From an uncultured Gammaproteobacteria bacterium (GTDB taxonomy: Bacteria > Pseudomonadota > Gammaproteobacteria > PS1 > Pseudothioglobaceae), in assembly GCA_902556205.1 (NCBI GenBank), contig CACDVH010000001.1, positions 124,001 through 188,000 on the forward strand: a stretch of DNA of 64,000 nt, given 5' to 3'. Position numbers and translations under genes: made by a program. Of the stretch, positions 30,832-40,121 are shown piece after piece (the stretch's first letter is position 1; the number at the start of each line of letters is the position of its first letter). Below the pieces are notes generated by a model that worked only from the letters and a program-made list of their open reading frames with translations, made no database searches and was not told the origin of the DNA.

Positions 30832-31317
30832 ATGAGTTATGATGAAAAATCCCAAAAAACCCTTGCAGTAGTTAAGGCAATGGAAGAAGCATTGGGAGCT
30901 AATTCAAATAGTATGGACAAGCACTTTCATAAAGATTTTCGATGGATGGGCAATCAAGGATGTGGAACAAAAAACAATCTTGAAGAGTTTCGAAACAACT
31001 GGCAGCTCCCTTTAAGAGCAGCTTTTACAGATAGAATATACAAAACAGACAAGTTTCTTGTGGACGGTGAATGGGCTTCATGTTTTGGGCACATCGACGC
31101 TGTTCATAGTGGAGAATTCATGGGTATTAAACCTACAAACAAGCGCGTGAAAATTCATTACACAGATTTTTGGGAAGTTAGAGATGGTCTCATTATCGAT
31201 AATTGGGTCAATGTAGATTTCCCCAGTATTCTTGCCCAACTTGGAGTTGATGTTTTTAATGGCCAGGGCTGGGAGGCTTTTGATCGGGGTGAGGCTGAAC
31301 CACCCAAACCTAATTAA
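30832..31317 (+). CDS. NTF2/SnoaL-like protein, single domain
   Basis: 161-residue NTF2-like (polyketide-cyclase/ester-cyclase type) cone-fold protein. Recognisable are the FHKDFRWMG start of the core, the [13 protein letters not shown] segment and the C-terminal [25 protein letters not shown] strand-helix unit. The same C-terminal NWVxVDxPxxLxQLG pattern occurs in the second halves of the double-domain proteins at 39017 and 45047, so these are paralogues. The catalytic role in this locus is unknown. It follows the ATPase gene by 15 bp. Confidence 0.75.
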   Translation: MSYDEKSQKTLAVVKAMEEALGANSNSMDKHFHKDFRWMGNQGCGTKNNLEEFRNNWQLPLRAAFTDRIYKTDKFLVDGEWASCFGHIDAVHSGEFMGIKPTNKRVKIHYTDFWEVRDGLIIDNWVNVDFPSILAQLGVDVFNGQGWEAFDRGEAEPPKPN

Positions 31318-31328
31318 TTGGAATTACT

Positions 31329-32639
31329 ATGGCTATATATTATTTAAAAAAAGGAAAAACTGCTGAAGATAAAGCAATCGACGATGCTCAGGTGAGTGAG
31401 GTAGTTAAAAATACTCTTCAAGTTATTGAAGAAAAAGGCGATGCTGCTGTAAGAGAGTTCTCAGAAAAGTTTGATAATTACTCACCAAAATCATACAAAC
31501 TAAGCTCAGCTGAGATTGATAGTCTTATTGCGAATGTGTCTGATAGAGACATGAAAGACATTAAGTTTGCTCAAGAACAAGTGAGGAACTTTGCACAAGC
31601 TCAAAGAGACTCGATGCAAGATATCGAAGTAGAAACAATGCCAGGCGTTATCCTTGGGCACAAAAATATTCCCGTTCAGTCAGTCGGCTGTTATGTGCCA
31701 GCAGGTAAGTTCCCAATGGTCGCCTCTGCACATATGTCGGTTGTTACTGCTAGTGTTGCCAAGGTTCCTAGGATTGTAGCTTGCACTCCGCCCTATCAAG
31801 GTCAGCCTAATGCAGCGGTCATTGCTGCAATGCACCTTGGTGGAGCCCATGAGATTTATGTGATTGGCGGCATTCAAGCAGTTGGTGCTATGGCCTTAGG
31901 CACTGAAACGATTGCCCCAGTCGATATGCTGGTAGGTCCCGGTAATGCATATGTGGCTGAAGCTAAAAGACAACTTTTTGGACGAGTTGGAATTGATCTT
32001 TTTGCTGGTCCAACAGAGACCATGGTGATTGCAGATGAGACCGTTGATGCTGAATTATGTGCAACTGATCTATTGGGCCAAGCTGAGCATGGCTATAACT
32101 CGCCAGCGGTCCTAGTAACTAATAGTCAGGAGCTTGCAGATGAGACTCTTAATGAGGTTGATCGAATACTCACCATTCTTCCTACAGCTGATACTGCCGG
32201 CGTTAGTTGGGAGGAGTACGGGGAGGTTGTAGTCTGTGATACATATGATGAAATGCTTCAGGTTGCTAATGAGATTGCTTCTGAGCATGTTCAAGTAATG
32301 ACTGATCGTGATGACTGGTTTTTGGATAATATGCACTCTTATGGTGCCTTATTTTTAGGGCCAAGAACTAACGTATCAAATGGTGATAAAGTGATTGGAA
32401 CTAACCATACGCTTCCTACAAAAAAAGCGGGACGTTACACTGGCGGTCTTTGGGTTGGTAAGTATCTTAAAACACATAGCTACCAAAAAATTACAACGGA
32501 TGAAGCTGCTGTCAAGATTGGCAGATACTGCTCAAGACTCTGTATGCTTGAGTCTTTTGTTGGTCACGCAGAGCAGGCTAACATCAGAGTTAGGCGTTAT
32601 GGTGGTGAAGATGTGCCCTATGGCAAAGCTGCTCAATAA
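31329..32639 (+). CDS. HisD-family dehydrogenase (sulfopropanediol dehydrogenase HpsN-like)
   Basis: 436-residue zinc/NAD dehydrogenase of the histidinol dehydrogenase superfamily. Zinc and catalytic positions are kept: [18 protein letters not shown] (Glu-His), the Asp in [14 protein letters not shown] and the C-terminal His in VGHAEQA. The NFAQAQRDS and [11 protein letters not shown] segments resemble HpsN, which oxidises 2,3-dihydroxypropane-1-sulfonate to sulfolactate, more than biosynthetic HisD. No his genes are nearby. Oxidation of a polyol or sulfonate alcohol is a reasonable inference; the actual substrate is unknown. Confidence 0.8.
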   Translation: MAIYYLKKGKTAEDKAIDDAQVSEVVKNTLQVIEEKGDAAVREFSEKFDNYSPKSYKLSSAEIDSLIANVSDRDMKDIKFAQEQVRNFAQAQRDSMQDIEVETMPGVILGHKNIPVQSVGCYVPAGKFPMVASAHMSVVTASVAKVPRIVACTPPYQGQPNAAVIAAMHLGGAHEIYVIGGIQAVGAMALGTETIAPVDMLVGPGNAYVAEAKRQLFGRVGIDLFAGPTETMVIADETVDAELCATDLLGQAEHGYNSPAVLVTNSQELADETLNEVDRILTILPTADTAGVSWEEYGEVVVCDTYDEMLQVANEIASEHVQVMTDRDDWFLDNMHSYGALFLGPRTNVSNGDKVIGTNHTLPTKKAGRYTGGLWVGKYLKTHSYQKITTDEAAVKIGRYCSRLCMLESFVGHAEQANIRVRRYGGEDVPYGKAAQ

Positions 32640-32693
32640 GCCTAGTTTGCAATCAACCAATAAAGCCCTTGTATTTATTAAGGAGCGCAATAA

Positions 32694-33461
32694 ATGATTG
32701 AATTACCTATGACGCCTTCATTGAGACTGGATGGCTTCAGGGCTTTAGTAACTGGTGCTTCATCAGGAATTGGCTTAGGATGTGCAGTTGCTCTGGCTGA
32801 GGCTGGAGCTGATGTTGTCTTAGCCTCAAGAAATATTAAAGCTTTAAATGAAGCAGCTGAGGCAATTATCATGAAAGGATTCAGCGCAGAGACTTTACAG
32901 CTTGATATCTCAGATTTAGTCTCAATCGATACTGTTTTAAAAGACCAAAAGCCTTTTGATGTTTTGGTTAATAGCGCTGGCTTGGGGCGACATACTCCCT
33001 CATTAGAAACATCAGCCGAAGATTTTGATGAGGTAATGGATGTAAATCTTAAGGGCGCATACTTCCTAACACAGTCTATTGCAAAAGCTTTAATTAAAGC
33101 AAAAAAGCCTGGATCGTTGATTAATATATCTTCTCAAATGGGTCATGTCGGTGGGGTTGATCGAGCAGTGTATGCAGCTTCAAAACATGCTGTTGAGGGT
33201 TTTACAAAGGCAATGGCTATTGAGTGGGGGAGGCATCAAATTAGAGTGAACACCATTTGTCCAACATTTATTCGCACACCTTTAACTCAGTCTACATTCG
33301 ATAATCCTGAGCGTAAAAAATGGATTGAGGAGAAAATAAAACTTGGTCGTGTGGGTGAAGTGCAGGACGTGATGGGAGCAGTGGTCTTTCTTGCGTCAGA
33401 GGCATCTAGCATGATCACTGGCTCTGCTTTGATGATTGACGGAGGGTGGACTGCAGACTAA
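32694..33461 (+). CDS. Classical short-chain dehydrogenase/reductase
   Basis: 255-residue SDR. The cofactor motif is TGASSGIGLG, NSAGLGRH is the NNAG equivalent, the catalytic residues are Ser in NISSQMG and YAASK, and the C-terminal GSALMIDGGWT is typical. The arginine after the glycine motif (LASRN) suggests NADP or NAD(P). It resembles gluconate 5-dehydrogenase-type sugar/polyol SDRs. It overlaps the LacI regulator start by one base, so the two are coupled, and follows the HpsN-like gene; HpsN loci also include SDRs. Confidence 0.85.
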   Translation: MIELPMTPSLRLDGFRALVTGASSGIGLGCAVALAEAGADVVLASRNIKALNEAAEAIIMKGFSAETLQLDISDLVSIDTVLKDQKPFDVLVNSAGLGRHTPSLETSAEDFDEVMDVNLKGAYFLTQSIAKALIKAKKPGSLINISSQMGHVGGVDRAVYAASKHAVEGFTKAMAIEWGRHQIRVNTICPTFIRTPLTQSTFDNPERKKWIEEKIKLGRVGEVQDVMGAVVFLASEASSMITGSALMIDGGWTAD

Positions 33462-34474
33462 TGGAAAATAAAAAAGTTACATCATTGGAGGTTGCTAAAT
33501 TAGCGGGAGTTAGCCAGTCCGCTGTTTCTCGCGTGTTTACTCCTGGAGCATCATCTTCTAAAAAAACAAATGAATTGGTTCGTAAGGCAGCTGCAAAGCT
33601 TGGCTATAGGCCAAATGTTCTGGCCCGTTCATTGATAACAGGAAGGTCAAGAATTATTGGGCTTGTTGTGGCCTATCTTGATAATTATTTTTATCCAGAA
33701 GCCTTAGAGCTACTATCCAGTGCTCTTCAAAAGAAAGGGTATCACGTTCTTATATTTATGGCTGGCAACACTGAGGATGATATTGAGGATGCTGTTGATG
33801 AAATACTAGATTATCAAGTTGATGGGATTATAGCTGCATCTGTTTCTATGTCTTCTGACTTAGCTAAAAGATGCGGATCAGCTGGAGTTCCTGTTGTTCT
33901 ATTTAATAGATCACAAGATGATGAAAGATTTTCTGCAGTCACATCTGATAATGAGCTTGGAGGTCAGAAAGTCGCAAGATTTCTTTTGGCAGGTGGCCAC
34001 AAGAAAATTGGATACATTGCGGGTTGGGAAGGCGCTTCTACGCAACGAGATCGAGAAAAAGGATTCGTAACCGAGCTAGCCAGAAATGGACAAGAGCTCT
34101 TTGCCCGTGAAGTTGGAAACTTTAATACTGATGAAGCGAGGCAAGCTGCAAGAAAAATGTTTACTAAAAAAGATTTTCCAGATGCGGTATTCATTGCCAA
34201 TGATGCAATGGCAATTGCAGTGATTGATGTAATTAGGTTTGAGCTTGGATTAAAAGTCCCTGAGCAGGTCTCTGTTGTTGGGTATGACGATGTCCCCATT
34301 TCATCATGGCCAGCCTATGACCTAACAACTGTTCGTCAGCCTGCCAATCGAATGGTAGCAGAAACCGTTTCAATATTAATTGAAAGTATTGAGAACAAGA
34401 CAACAACCGCAAGAAGAATTGAAATTGATGGTCCACTCATGGTGAGAGGGTCAGCAAGAATGTCCGAAAAATAG
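33461..34474 (+). CDS. LacI-family transcriptional regulator
   Basis: 337 residues. The HTH (TSLEVAKLAGVSQSAVSRVF) is followed by the hinge helix YRPNVLARSL, whose leucine normally intercalates at the central CG of the operator, and by a periplasmic-binding-protein-like effector domain (RIIGLVVAYLDNYFYPE onward) ending in GSARM. The start is the ATG at 33461 (TAATG overlap with the SDR stop), not the upstream track start. It is the only LacI protein in the window. The two CG-centred operator pairs at 29.7 and 40.1 kb flank its cluster, making it the likely repressor. Confidence 0.92.
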   Translation: MENKKVTSLEVAKLAGVSQSAVSRVFTPGASSSKKTNELVRKAAAKLGYRPNVLARSLITGRSRIIGLVVAYLDNYFYPEALELLSSALQKKGYHVLIFMAGNTEDDIEDAVDEILDYQVDGIIAASVSMSSDLAKRCGSAGVPVVLFNRSQDDERFSAVTSDNELGGQKVARFLLAGGHKKIGYIAGWEGASTQRDREKGFVTELARNGQELFAREVGNFNTDEARQAARKMFTKKDFPDAVFIANDAMAIAVIDVIRFELGLKVPEQVSVVGYDDVPISSWPAYDLTTVRQPANRMVAETVSILIESIENKTTTARRIEIDGPLMVRGSARMSEK

Positions 34475-34484
34475 GAGATAATTA

Positions 34485-35453
34485 ATGGAAGGGTTCGATT
34501 CAAAGTATGCAAATTTTCCAGATTGGATTAATGGCATAACTCATGAAATTTGGGAAGAGAGAGGGATTGATAAACTTCTGTATCTATATTCAGATGATAT
34601 TATTTTAAGAGCACCACTCTCTCTGGTGATTGGTAATAAAACAGTTATCGAGGCCACCAAGGCAACATTATTTGAGTTTCCTGATCGTAAGCTTTTAGGA
34701 GAAGATGTAATTTGGTCAGGCAGTCCAGAGAAAGGGATGTTGTCTTCTCATCGAATTATTTCAACTGCCTCCCATCTTGGAGATGGCTCATTTGGAAATG
34801 CAACTGGAAAAAAAGTTGTATTCAGGACCATTGCAGATTGTCATGCAATCAACAACCAGGTCAATGATGAGTGGCTGATAAGAGATCAGGGCGCTATCGT
34901 TAGACAGTTAGGTATGACTCCGCAGGATTTTGCTAGAAATCAGATTGATCATGAGGGTGGTGTTGAGCAATGCCAGCATCCATTCAATGATTCGATGGAT
35001 CAGCCTGGACCCTACACGGGAAAAGGTAACCAAAATGAATGGGGAGAGAGATTTGTTGGTATATTGGAGCGTATTATGAATTCAGATTCCTCAGTCTTTA
35101 GGTCTGAATATGACCGAGGCTGTCATCTTGAATATCCAGGAGGCATTAGTGGTCACTCATATAATGACGCAGAAGAATTCTGGATGGGGCTTCGCTCTTC
35201 AATGCCAAGCGCAAAATTTACAGTAGAGCATCAAATCGGACGCGAAGATGAACAGCTTTCTCCAAGAGCTGCGGTTCGATGGAATCTCAAAGGTAAGCAT
35301 GATGGATGGGGGGTTTTTGGTGAACCTACAGGGGCGGATTTATATGTTATGGGTGTTACCCATGCAGAGTTTGGACCGTGGGGATTAAGAAGGGAATACA
35401 CTCTGTTCGATGAAACGGCTCTATGGAAGCAAATAATAATTAAAACAGGCTAA
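34485..35453 (+). CDS. NTF2/SnoaL-like protein, two domains (divergent type)
   Basis: 322-residue protein with two NTF2-like halves (about 1-145 and 185-322) joined by a His/Gln-rich linker (NQIDHEGGVEQCQHPF). The first half has the LYSDDIILRAPLS strand pattern, the second RSEYDRGCHLEYPGGISGHS. It is less like the other two double-domain genes than they are like each other. No confident function; members of this fold act as hydratases, isomerases, cyclases or binding proteins. It lies 10 bp after lacI and 3 bp before the cupin gene. Confidence 0.65.
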   Translation: MEGFDSKYANFPDWINGITHEIWEERGIDKLLYLYSDDIILRAPLSLVIGNKTVIEATKATLFEFPDRKLLGEDVIWSGSPEKGMLSSHRIISTASHLGDGSFGNATGKKVVFRTIADCHAINNQVNDEWLIRDQGAIVRQLGMTPQDFARNQIDHEGGVEQCQHPFNDSMDQPGPYTGKGNQNEWGERFVGILERIMNSDSSVFRSEYDRGCHLEYPGGISGHSYNDAEEFWMGLRSSMPSAKFTVEHQIGREDEQLSPRAAVRWNLKGKHDGWGVFGEPTGADLYVMGVTHAEFGPWGLRREYTLFDETALWKQIIIKTG

Positions 35454-35456
35454 TTT

Positions 35457-36422
35457 ATGACCTCGGAAGAGATGGAAAAATTTATTGTGAGATATTCTGA
35501 TTTAAAGCCATGTAAGACGGCATTTATTGATGCTCATACGCCTGGCTCAAATCAAAAAGAAAATTTTACAATTATTGGTTCTGGGGTTTCTGAAAGCCCT
35601 GATCAACATGTTCATATTAAGGAGACACCTGGCTTTAATATTGGTGCAGCTGGTCAGCCACCAGGCTGCACTAATTCATTGCACTCTCACACCACAGCAG
35701 AAGTTTTTTATGTCCTTAAAGGCAGATGGCGTTTCTTTTGGGGTCGTGATGGAAAAGACGGCGAGGTAATTGCGAGTGAAGGCGACTTGGTTAATATTCC
35801 TACTGGTATTTTTAGAGCATTTAAAAATATTGGCAATTCCTACGGAATGATAATGGCAGTTCTGGGAGGTGATGATGCGGGTGGTGGAGTGACGTGGGCT
35901 CCCGAAGTCATCAATAATGCAAAAGAGTACGGCCTTATATTGGGCGAAAATGGATTGCTTTATGACACTAAAAAAGGAGAGTCGCTTCCAGGCAATGTTA
36001 ATCCAATGCCCCTTTTAAGTGACGACGAGCTAAAAGATTTTCCTATTGTTACAACTGAAGAATTTGAAAAAAACTTTTTTGTTAGTGCAGCAGATCTTCT
36101 TGAAAGTTCAAAAAAAGGATTAGTCAACGTCATAGGAAAAAATGGAATATTAAAAGATAGGCCCGGTTTCGAAGTTGACTTTATTACAAATAGATCGTTT
36201 ATTAATGAGTTCGATTCTCCAGGCCAGTATCAAGTTAATATGATCTCAAAGGGGAGCTGGTCTCTAGAATATGAAGGTGGTAGTTCAGAATTATTGGAGG
36301 GTGACACATGCCTTATAACGCCCAACTTAACTTATAGGATGGCACCATTAAACTCAAATGAATCCAGTCTTTTTCGGGTGACTAAGACTAATGACACAGC
36401 AGGGCCAACATGGAGAATGTAG
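35457..36422 (+). CDS. Two-cupin-domain protein
   Basis: 321-residue bicupin. The N-terminal cupin keeps metal-ligand candidates in NSLHSHTTAEVFYVLKGRW (His-x-His and Glu) and IPTGIFRAFKN. The C-terminal cupin (about 230-321; GQYQVNMISKGSWSLEYEGG and EGDTCLITPNLTYRM) lacks an obvious His pair and may be structural. Such proteins include dioxygenases, isomerases and sugar-acid epimerases. The metal and reaction cannot be told from sequence. It belongs to the LacI-flanked cluster. Confidence 0.75.
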   Translation: MTSEEMEKFIVRYSDLKPCKTAFIDAHTPGSNQKENFTIIGSGVSESPDQHVHIKETPGFNIGAAGQPPGCTNSLHSHTTAEVFYVLKGRWRFFWGRDGKDGEVIASEGDLVNIPTGIFRAFKNIGNSYGMIMAVLGGDDAGGGVTWAPEVINNAKEYGLILGENGLLYDTKKGESLPGNVNPMPLLSDDELKDFPIVTTEEFEKNFFVSAADLLESSKKGLVNVIGKNGILKDRPGFEVDFITNRSFINEFDSPGQYQVNMISKGSWSLEYEGGSSELLEGDTCLITPNLTYRMAPLNSNESSLFRVTKTNDTAGPTWRM

Positions 36423-36444
36423 TCTTAATTTTAAGGAGATTAAA

Positions 36445-37572
36445 TTGAATAAAATTTTAACTAGTCACGTAGGCTCATTGCCCCGAAGTCAGGAGGTAGT
36501 CGACTTTATTTTTGCAAGAGAAAATAATCAAAATTATGATGAAAAAAGCTTTGATGAATGCATGCAGAGAAATGTTTTGAGTACAGTTGAAAAACAAAAA
36601 AATTCTGGAATTGATATTGTTAGTGATGGCGAAACCTCCAAAATTTCTTACGCTACCTATGTCAAAGATAGATATACCGGATTTTCCGGAGATAGTCCAA
36701 GAAACGCACCAGAAGACTTAAAGCTTTTCCCGGGATTCCTTCAGAGACTTGCAGATGAGGGTGGTACGCCCCAATATGCAAGGCCAATGTGCACTGGAGA
36801 AGTAAAGTCTAAGGGGCAGGGAGAGCTTCAAAAAGACATCACCAATTTAAAAAATGCAATGAAAGCCAAGGGCGTTGAGAGAGGTTTTATGAATGCAGCC
36901 TCACCAGGCGTGATTTCTTTATTTCTGCAGAATGATTTTTATGCCACAAGAGAAGCTTACCTTGCAGCTCTTGCAGACGCTATGAGAGAAGAATATGAAA
37001 CGATTGTAGCTTCAGGATTAGACTTACAGCTGGATTGTCCAGACCTAGCACTCTCCCGACATATGCTATTTAGTGACTTATCGGATTCGGAGTTCATAAA
37101 GATAGCAGAGTCACACATGGAGGCTTTAAATCATGCTCTAAAAAATGTCCCATCGGAAAAAGTAAGAATTCATATTTGCTGGGGAAACTATGAGGGACCT
37201 CATGTCTGTGATATTGATATGAATAAGGTTTTTGGAACTTTGATGAAAGCAAATGCTCAATACACATTATTTGAAACCTCAAACCCAAGGCATGCTCATG
37301 AATGGACAGTCTTTCGTGATCGTAAGAATGAAATACCCGATGACAAGATACTTGTTCCAGGAGTTGTTGATACAACGACTAACTTTATTGAACACCCAGA
37401 GCTAGTCGCTGAAAGGATCAGTAAATTTGTTAACATTGTTGGAAAGGAGCGAGTTATAGCGGGCTCTGACTGTGGCTTTGGAACTTTCGCAGGATTTGGA
37501 GCTGTAGATCCTGATATTGCTTTTGCTAAGCTAAAGTCACTTTCTGAGGGCGCTTTGCTTGCAAGTAATTAG
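36445..37572 (+). CDS. MetE C-terminal-domain-like (core MetE) methyltransferase family protein
   Basis: 375 residues from a TTG start with AAGGAG 6 bp upstream; the track start 18 codons earlier lies inside the cupin gene. It corresponds to the catalytic barrel of cobalamin-independent methionine synthase without the N-terminal folate-binding half. Probable zinc ligands are kept: HICWGNYEG (His and Cys), ETSNPRH (Glu) and GSDCGFGTF (Cys). Related stand-alone proteins include epoxyalkane:CoM transferase and core MetE enzymes. In this operon it may move a methyl or other alkyl group to or from a thiol, but this is inference. Confidence 0.78.
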   Translation: MNKILTSHVGSLPRSQEVVDFIFARENNQNYDEKSFDECMQRNVLSTVEKQKNSGIDIVSDGETSKISYATYVKDRYTGFSGDSPRNAPEDLKLFPGFLQRLADEGGTPQYARPMCTGEVKSKGQGELQKDITNLKNAMKAKGVERGFMNAASPGVISLFLQNDFYATREAYLAALADAMREEYETIVASGLDLQLDCPDLALSRHMLFSDLSDSEFIKIAESHMEALNHALKNVPSEKVRIHICWGNYEGPHVCDIDMNKVFGTLMKANAQYTLFETSNPRHAHEWTVFRDRKNEIPDDKILVPGVVDTTTNFIEHPELVAERISKFVNIVGKERVIAGSDCGFGTFAGFGAVDPDIAFAKLKSLSEGALLASN

Positions 37573-37574
37573 TT

Positions 37575-38267
37575 GTGAAGAGTCTAGTAATGGTTCCGGG
37601 AATGATGTGCGATGAAAGAATCTTTTCCCCACAAATTGAAGAGCTCAGTAAGAATTTAGAAGTAACTGTTGCAGATATTTCTAGTTTTCCAACTGTAAGG
37701 GAACTGGCCTCAGACTTGCTAAAAAAGGCTCCAAAAAGTTTTTCACTTCTAGGGCATTCGATGGGTGGTATTGTTGCTATGGAGATATATTCTCAAGAGC
37801 CGAATCGGATTGAGAAACTCATACTTATGGATACAAACCCTAAGGCTGAACTAGACGAAGTTAAATTAAAGCGTGAACCCCAGATAAAAGATGTTAGAGA
37901 AGGTAAGCTTCTAGAGGTGATGCGAGATGAAATGAAACCAAATTATCTTGCAGAGAGTGAAAATAAAAGCAGTGTTCTTGATGTCTGTATGGATATGGCA
38001 TTGAGCCTAGGACCAGATGTTTTTATTAATCAATCAAGAGCACTTCAAAAAAGGACAGATCAATTGAACACTATTCAATCAATTAATATCCCCGTATTGA
38101 TTATGTGCGGCTCAGAGGATAAATTATGTACTGTGGAAAGACATGAGATGATGCATAATATGATTAGTGATTCAGATTTAAAAATAATTAATAATGCAGG
38201 CCATATGCCTACATTGGAGCAACCCAGAGAAACAACGGAGGTATTAAAAGAATGGCTGATGAAATAG
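37575..38267 (+). CDS. Alpha/beta-fold hydrolase
   Basis: 230-residue hydrolase. The nucleophile elbow is GHSMGG, the acid lies in CGSEDKLC, and the catalytic His in NAGHMPTLEQP. It starts with GTG two bases past the preceding stop and its 3' end overlaps the RraA-like gene by 16 bp. The small lid-less form resembles esterases and enol-lactone hydrolases, so ester or lactone opening within the pathway is a reasonable guess. Confidence 0.85.
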   Translation: MKSLVMVPGMMCDERIFSPQIEELSKNLEVTVADISSFPTVRELASDLLKKAPKSFSLLGHSMGGIVAMEIYSQEPNRIEKLILMDTNPKAELDEVKLKREPQIKDVREGKLLEVMRDEMKPNYLAESENKSSVLDVCMDMALSLGPDVFINQSRALQKRTDQLNTIQSINIPVLIMCGSEDKLCTVERHEMMHNMISDSDLKIINNAGHMPTLEQPRETTEVLKEWLMK

Positions 38268-38959
38268 ATTCAGATTTACTAAAACTGCTTCAGTCGGTCG
38301 ATACACCAACTGTCTGTAATGCGATTGAGGTTGCTCAAGGCAAACGGGGTTTTTCACAATTTACACGAGGCACAATGATCTCTTCAGATCCTGAGGGCGG
38401 TGCAATGGTGGGCTATGCAAAAACTGCAAAAATTGCAGCCTTAGAGCCTCCAAAAGAAAACAACGACATCATCAAAGAGCGCAGAATGAATTACTATCAT
38501 TACATGTCAGAGCTTCATGGCCGGACTGTTGTAGTCATTGAAGATCTTGATTTTCCAAATTGTATTGGTGCTTATTGGGGAGAAATAAATACCAAAGTAC
38601 ACAAGGGGTTTGGACTTTCAGGGGCACTAACAAATGGAGTAATGAGGGACTTAGGTGATCTTGCAGAAGAATTTCCAGTGGTTGCTGGTTCTATAGGCCC
38701 TAGCCATGGCTTTGTCCATGTCCGTGAGATAGATACCCCTGTAAACGTCTTTGGATTGACGGTCAGTCCAGGCAACTTAATACATGCAGATCGTCATGGA
38801 GCAGTTGTAGTTCCGAATGAGGTAATACCTATTTTGAAAGATTCAATTAACAAGTTGTTTGCTTCTGAAAGGCTCATATTAAATCCTGCAGAAAAAACTG
38901 AATTTACGTTTGATGATTTTAAAAGAGCATGGGAAGATTTTGAAAAATCCCGTACCTAG
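38252..38959 (+). CDS. RraA-like / HMG-type aldolase family protein
   Basis: 235-residue RraA-fold protein. The family signature GALTNGVMRDLGDL, with the Arg-Asp pair used for metal and substrate binding, and the C-terminal VSPGNLIHADRHGAVVVP are intact. Members include 4-hydroxy-4-methyl-2-oxoglutarate aldolase/oxaloacetate decarboxylases and the RNase E inhibitor RraA. The N-terminal extension and operon context favour an aldolase or decarboxylase acting on a pathway keto acid. Confidence 0.82.
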   Translation: MADEIDSDLLKLLQSVDTPTVCNAIEVAQGKRGFSQFTRGTMISSDPEGGAMVGYAKTAKIAALEPPKENNDIIKERRMNYYHYMSELHGRTVVVIEDLDFPNCIGAYWGEINTKVHKGFGLSGALTNGVMRDLGDLAEEFPVVAGSIGPSHGFVHVREIDTPVNVFGLTVSPGNLIHADRHGAVVVPNEVIPILKDSINKLFASERLILNPAEKTEFTFDDFKRAWEDFEKSRT

Positions 38960-39016
38960 TTTTTACTTTATTAATCATTTAGTTGCCCTAAAGTATATAT
39001 ATTAAAAGGATTAACT

Positions 39017-39991
39017 ATGTCGATACCTGACCGCTCAATCTATTTGAAATATGCAAAGGCATTGAGCCATCCGGGAGATTTCTCATCGAACATTACGAGT
39101 TTTTTTAGCGAAGATGCTGACATTAATATTGTCCATCCGTTTAATCAGCTCAAAGGTCTAGATATATACCTTAAAGAGTTTCTCCTGCCGCTCCAGCATT
39201 CATTCACAGGGCTCTATAGGCGCGATGATATCTTTATGACTGGAGAATTTGAGGGACAAAATTGGATAAGCTCAACGGGTTATTATGTTGGTCAATTTGT
39301 AAGTGATTGGATTGGTATTACAGCAACAAAAAGTCTGAGTTACCTGCGCTATGGTGAATTCCACCGTATCGAGAATAATCAGGCTGTCGAAAGTTATATC
39401 TTTCTAGACATTCCAGAGTTGATGATTGCCTGTAATCAATGGCCTTTGGATATGGGGCCTGGGTATTCACGAGGGTACACCGGTCTGATCCAGGGGCCTG
39501 CCTCTCGAGATGGCGTCCTTATAAATTCTCTAGACCCTGCTGAGGGGCAGCAAAGCTATCAAATTGTTACCGATATGCTTGATAAATTAGCGACAAAGGA
39601 TGAGTCCTGGCGGCCCTTTTGGCATGAGAATATGATGTGGTATGGTCCGGGTGCGTTCGGTTCTTTTATTGGCATTGAAGAGTTCGCTTCATTTCAGGTT
39701 CCGTTTGAATCTCAGTTTGAAGGGTGGTCAGGTGGAACAAAAAATAATGGCTTTACAAAACACTTTACAAGATTTGGTGAGGGCAATTACACGTGCTCTG
39801 GGGGCTGGCCATCCTTGACCGGTGTTAACGTAAAACCATTCCTTGGACAAGGCCCAACCAATGAGCGAGTTTTTATGCGTGTTTGTGATTGGTGGCGCCG
39901 TGAAAATGAGCTCTTAGTTGAAAATTGGGTGTTCGTCGATGTGCCACATGTTTTATTGCAGCTCGGTTATGACCCATTACCAAAATGGTAA
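39017..39991 (+). CDS. NTF2/SnoaL-like protein, two domains
   Basis: 324-residue tandem NTF2-like protein. The first half (about 1-150) ends SLSYLRYGEFHRIENNQAVE then FLDIPELMI; the second (about 175-324) has MMWYGPGAFGSFIGIEEF and ends ENWVFVDVPHVLLQLG. It is clearly paralogous with the gene at 45047, sharing the WIGI/LRY/FDIP, WYGPxGxG, GWP and ENWxFxD positions. It closes the first block of the cluster, before the operator-bearing gap at 40 kb. Local base use is slightly more GC-rich than its neighbours. The reaction is unknown. Confidence 0.72.
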   Translation: MSIPDRSIYLKYAKALSHPGDFSSNITSFFSEDADINIVHPFNQLKGLDIYLKEFLLPLQHSFTGLYRRDDIFMTGEFEGQNWISSTGYYVGQFVSDWIGITATKSLSYLRYGEFHRIENNQAVESYIFLDIPELMIACNQWPLDMGPGYSRGYTGLIQGPASRDGVLINSLDPAEGQQSYQIVTDMLDKLATKDESWRPFWHENMMWYGPGAFGSFIGIEEFASFQVPFESQFEGWSGGTKNNGFTKHFTRFGEGNYTCSGGWPSLTGVNVKPFLGQGPTNERVFMRVCDWWRRENELLVENWVFVDVPHVLLQLGYDPLPKW

Positions 39992-40067
39992 AAGTATTGT
40001 AATTTTAATTATAGTATTCAAAACTGAGGCTAATTTCTATCAAAAAAATGAACCAAAAGCAATAATC

Positions 40068-40081
40068 TGAATACGAATGCA
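40068..40081. promoter_or_regulatory. LacI-type operator, upstream (auxiliary) copy 2
   Basis: TGAATACGAATGCA matches the reverse complement of the main operator at 12 of 14 positions, keeps the central CG, and is centred exactly 54 bp before the main site, the same spacing as at 29.6 kb. Confidence 0.6.
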
Positions 40082-40108
40082 AAATTATTTATATATTAAT
40101 ATAGACTG

Positions 40109-40117
40109 TGTTATAAT
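40109..40117 (+). promoter_or_regulatory. Extended -10 promoter element before the binding-protein gene
   Basis: TGTTATAAT, an extended -10, lies 4 bp before the main operator, as at 29.7 kb. The preceding bases TG are also shared, giving TGTGyTATAAT in both promoters. Confidence 0.7.
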
Positions 40118-40121
40118 TCAT

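Noticed and set aside
31329-32639. Histidine-biosynthesis hisD
   Set aside because: No other his genes are present, and the family-specific segments and context favour a catabolic HpsN-like dehydrogenase.
35457-36422. Cupin-type DMSP lyase (DddQ/DddW/DddL-like)
   Set aside because: It is a 321-residue bicupin without the compact single-cupin motif arrangement of those lyases; the general cupin label is safer.
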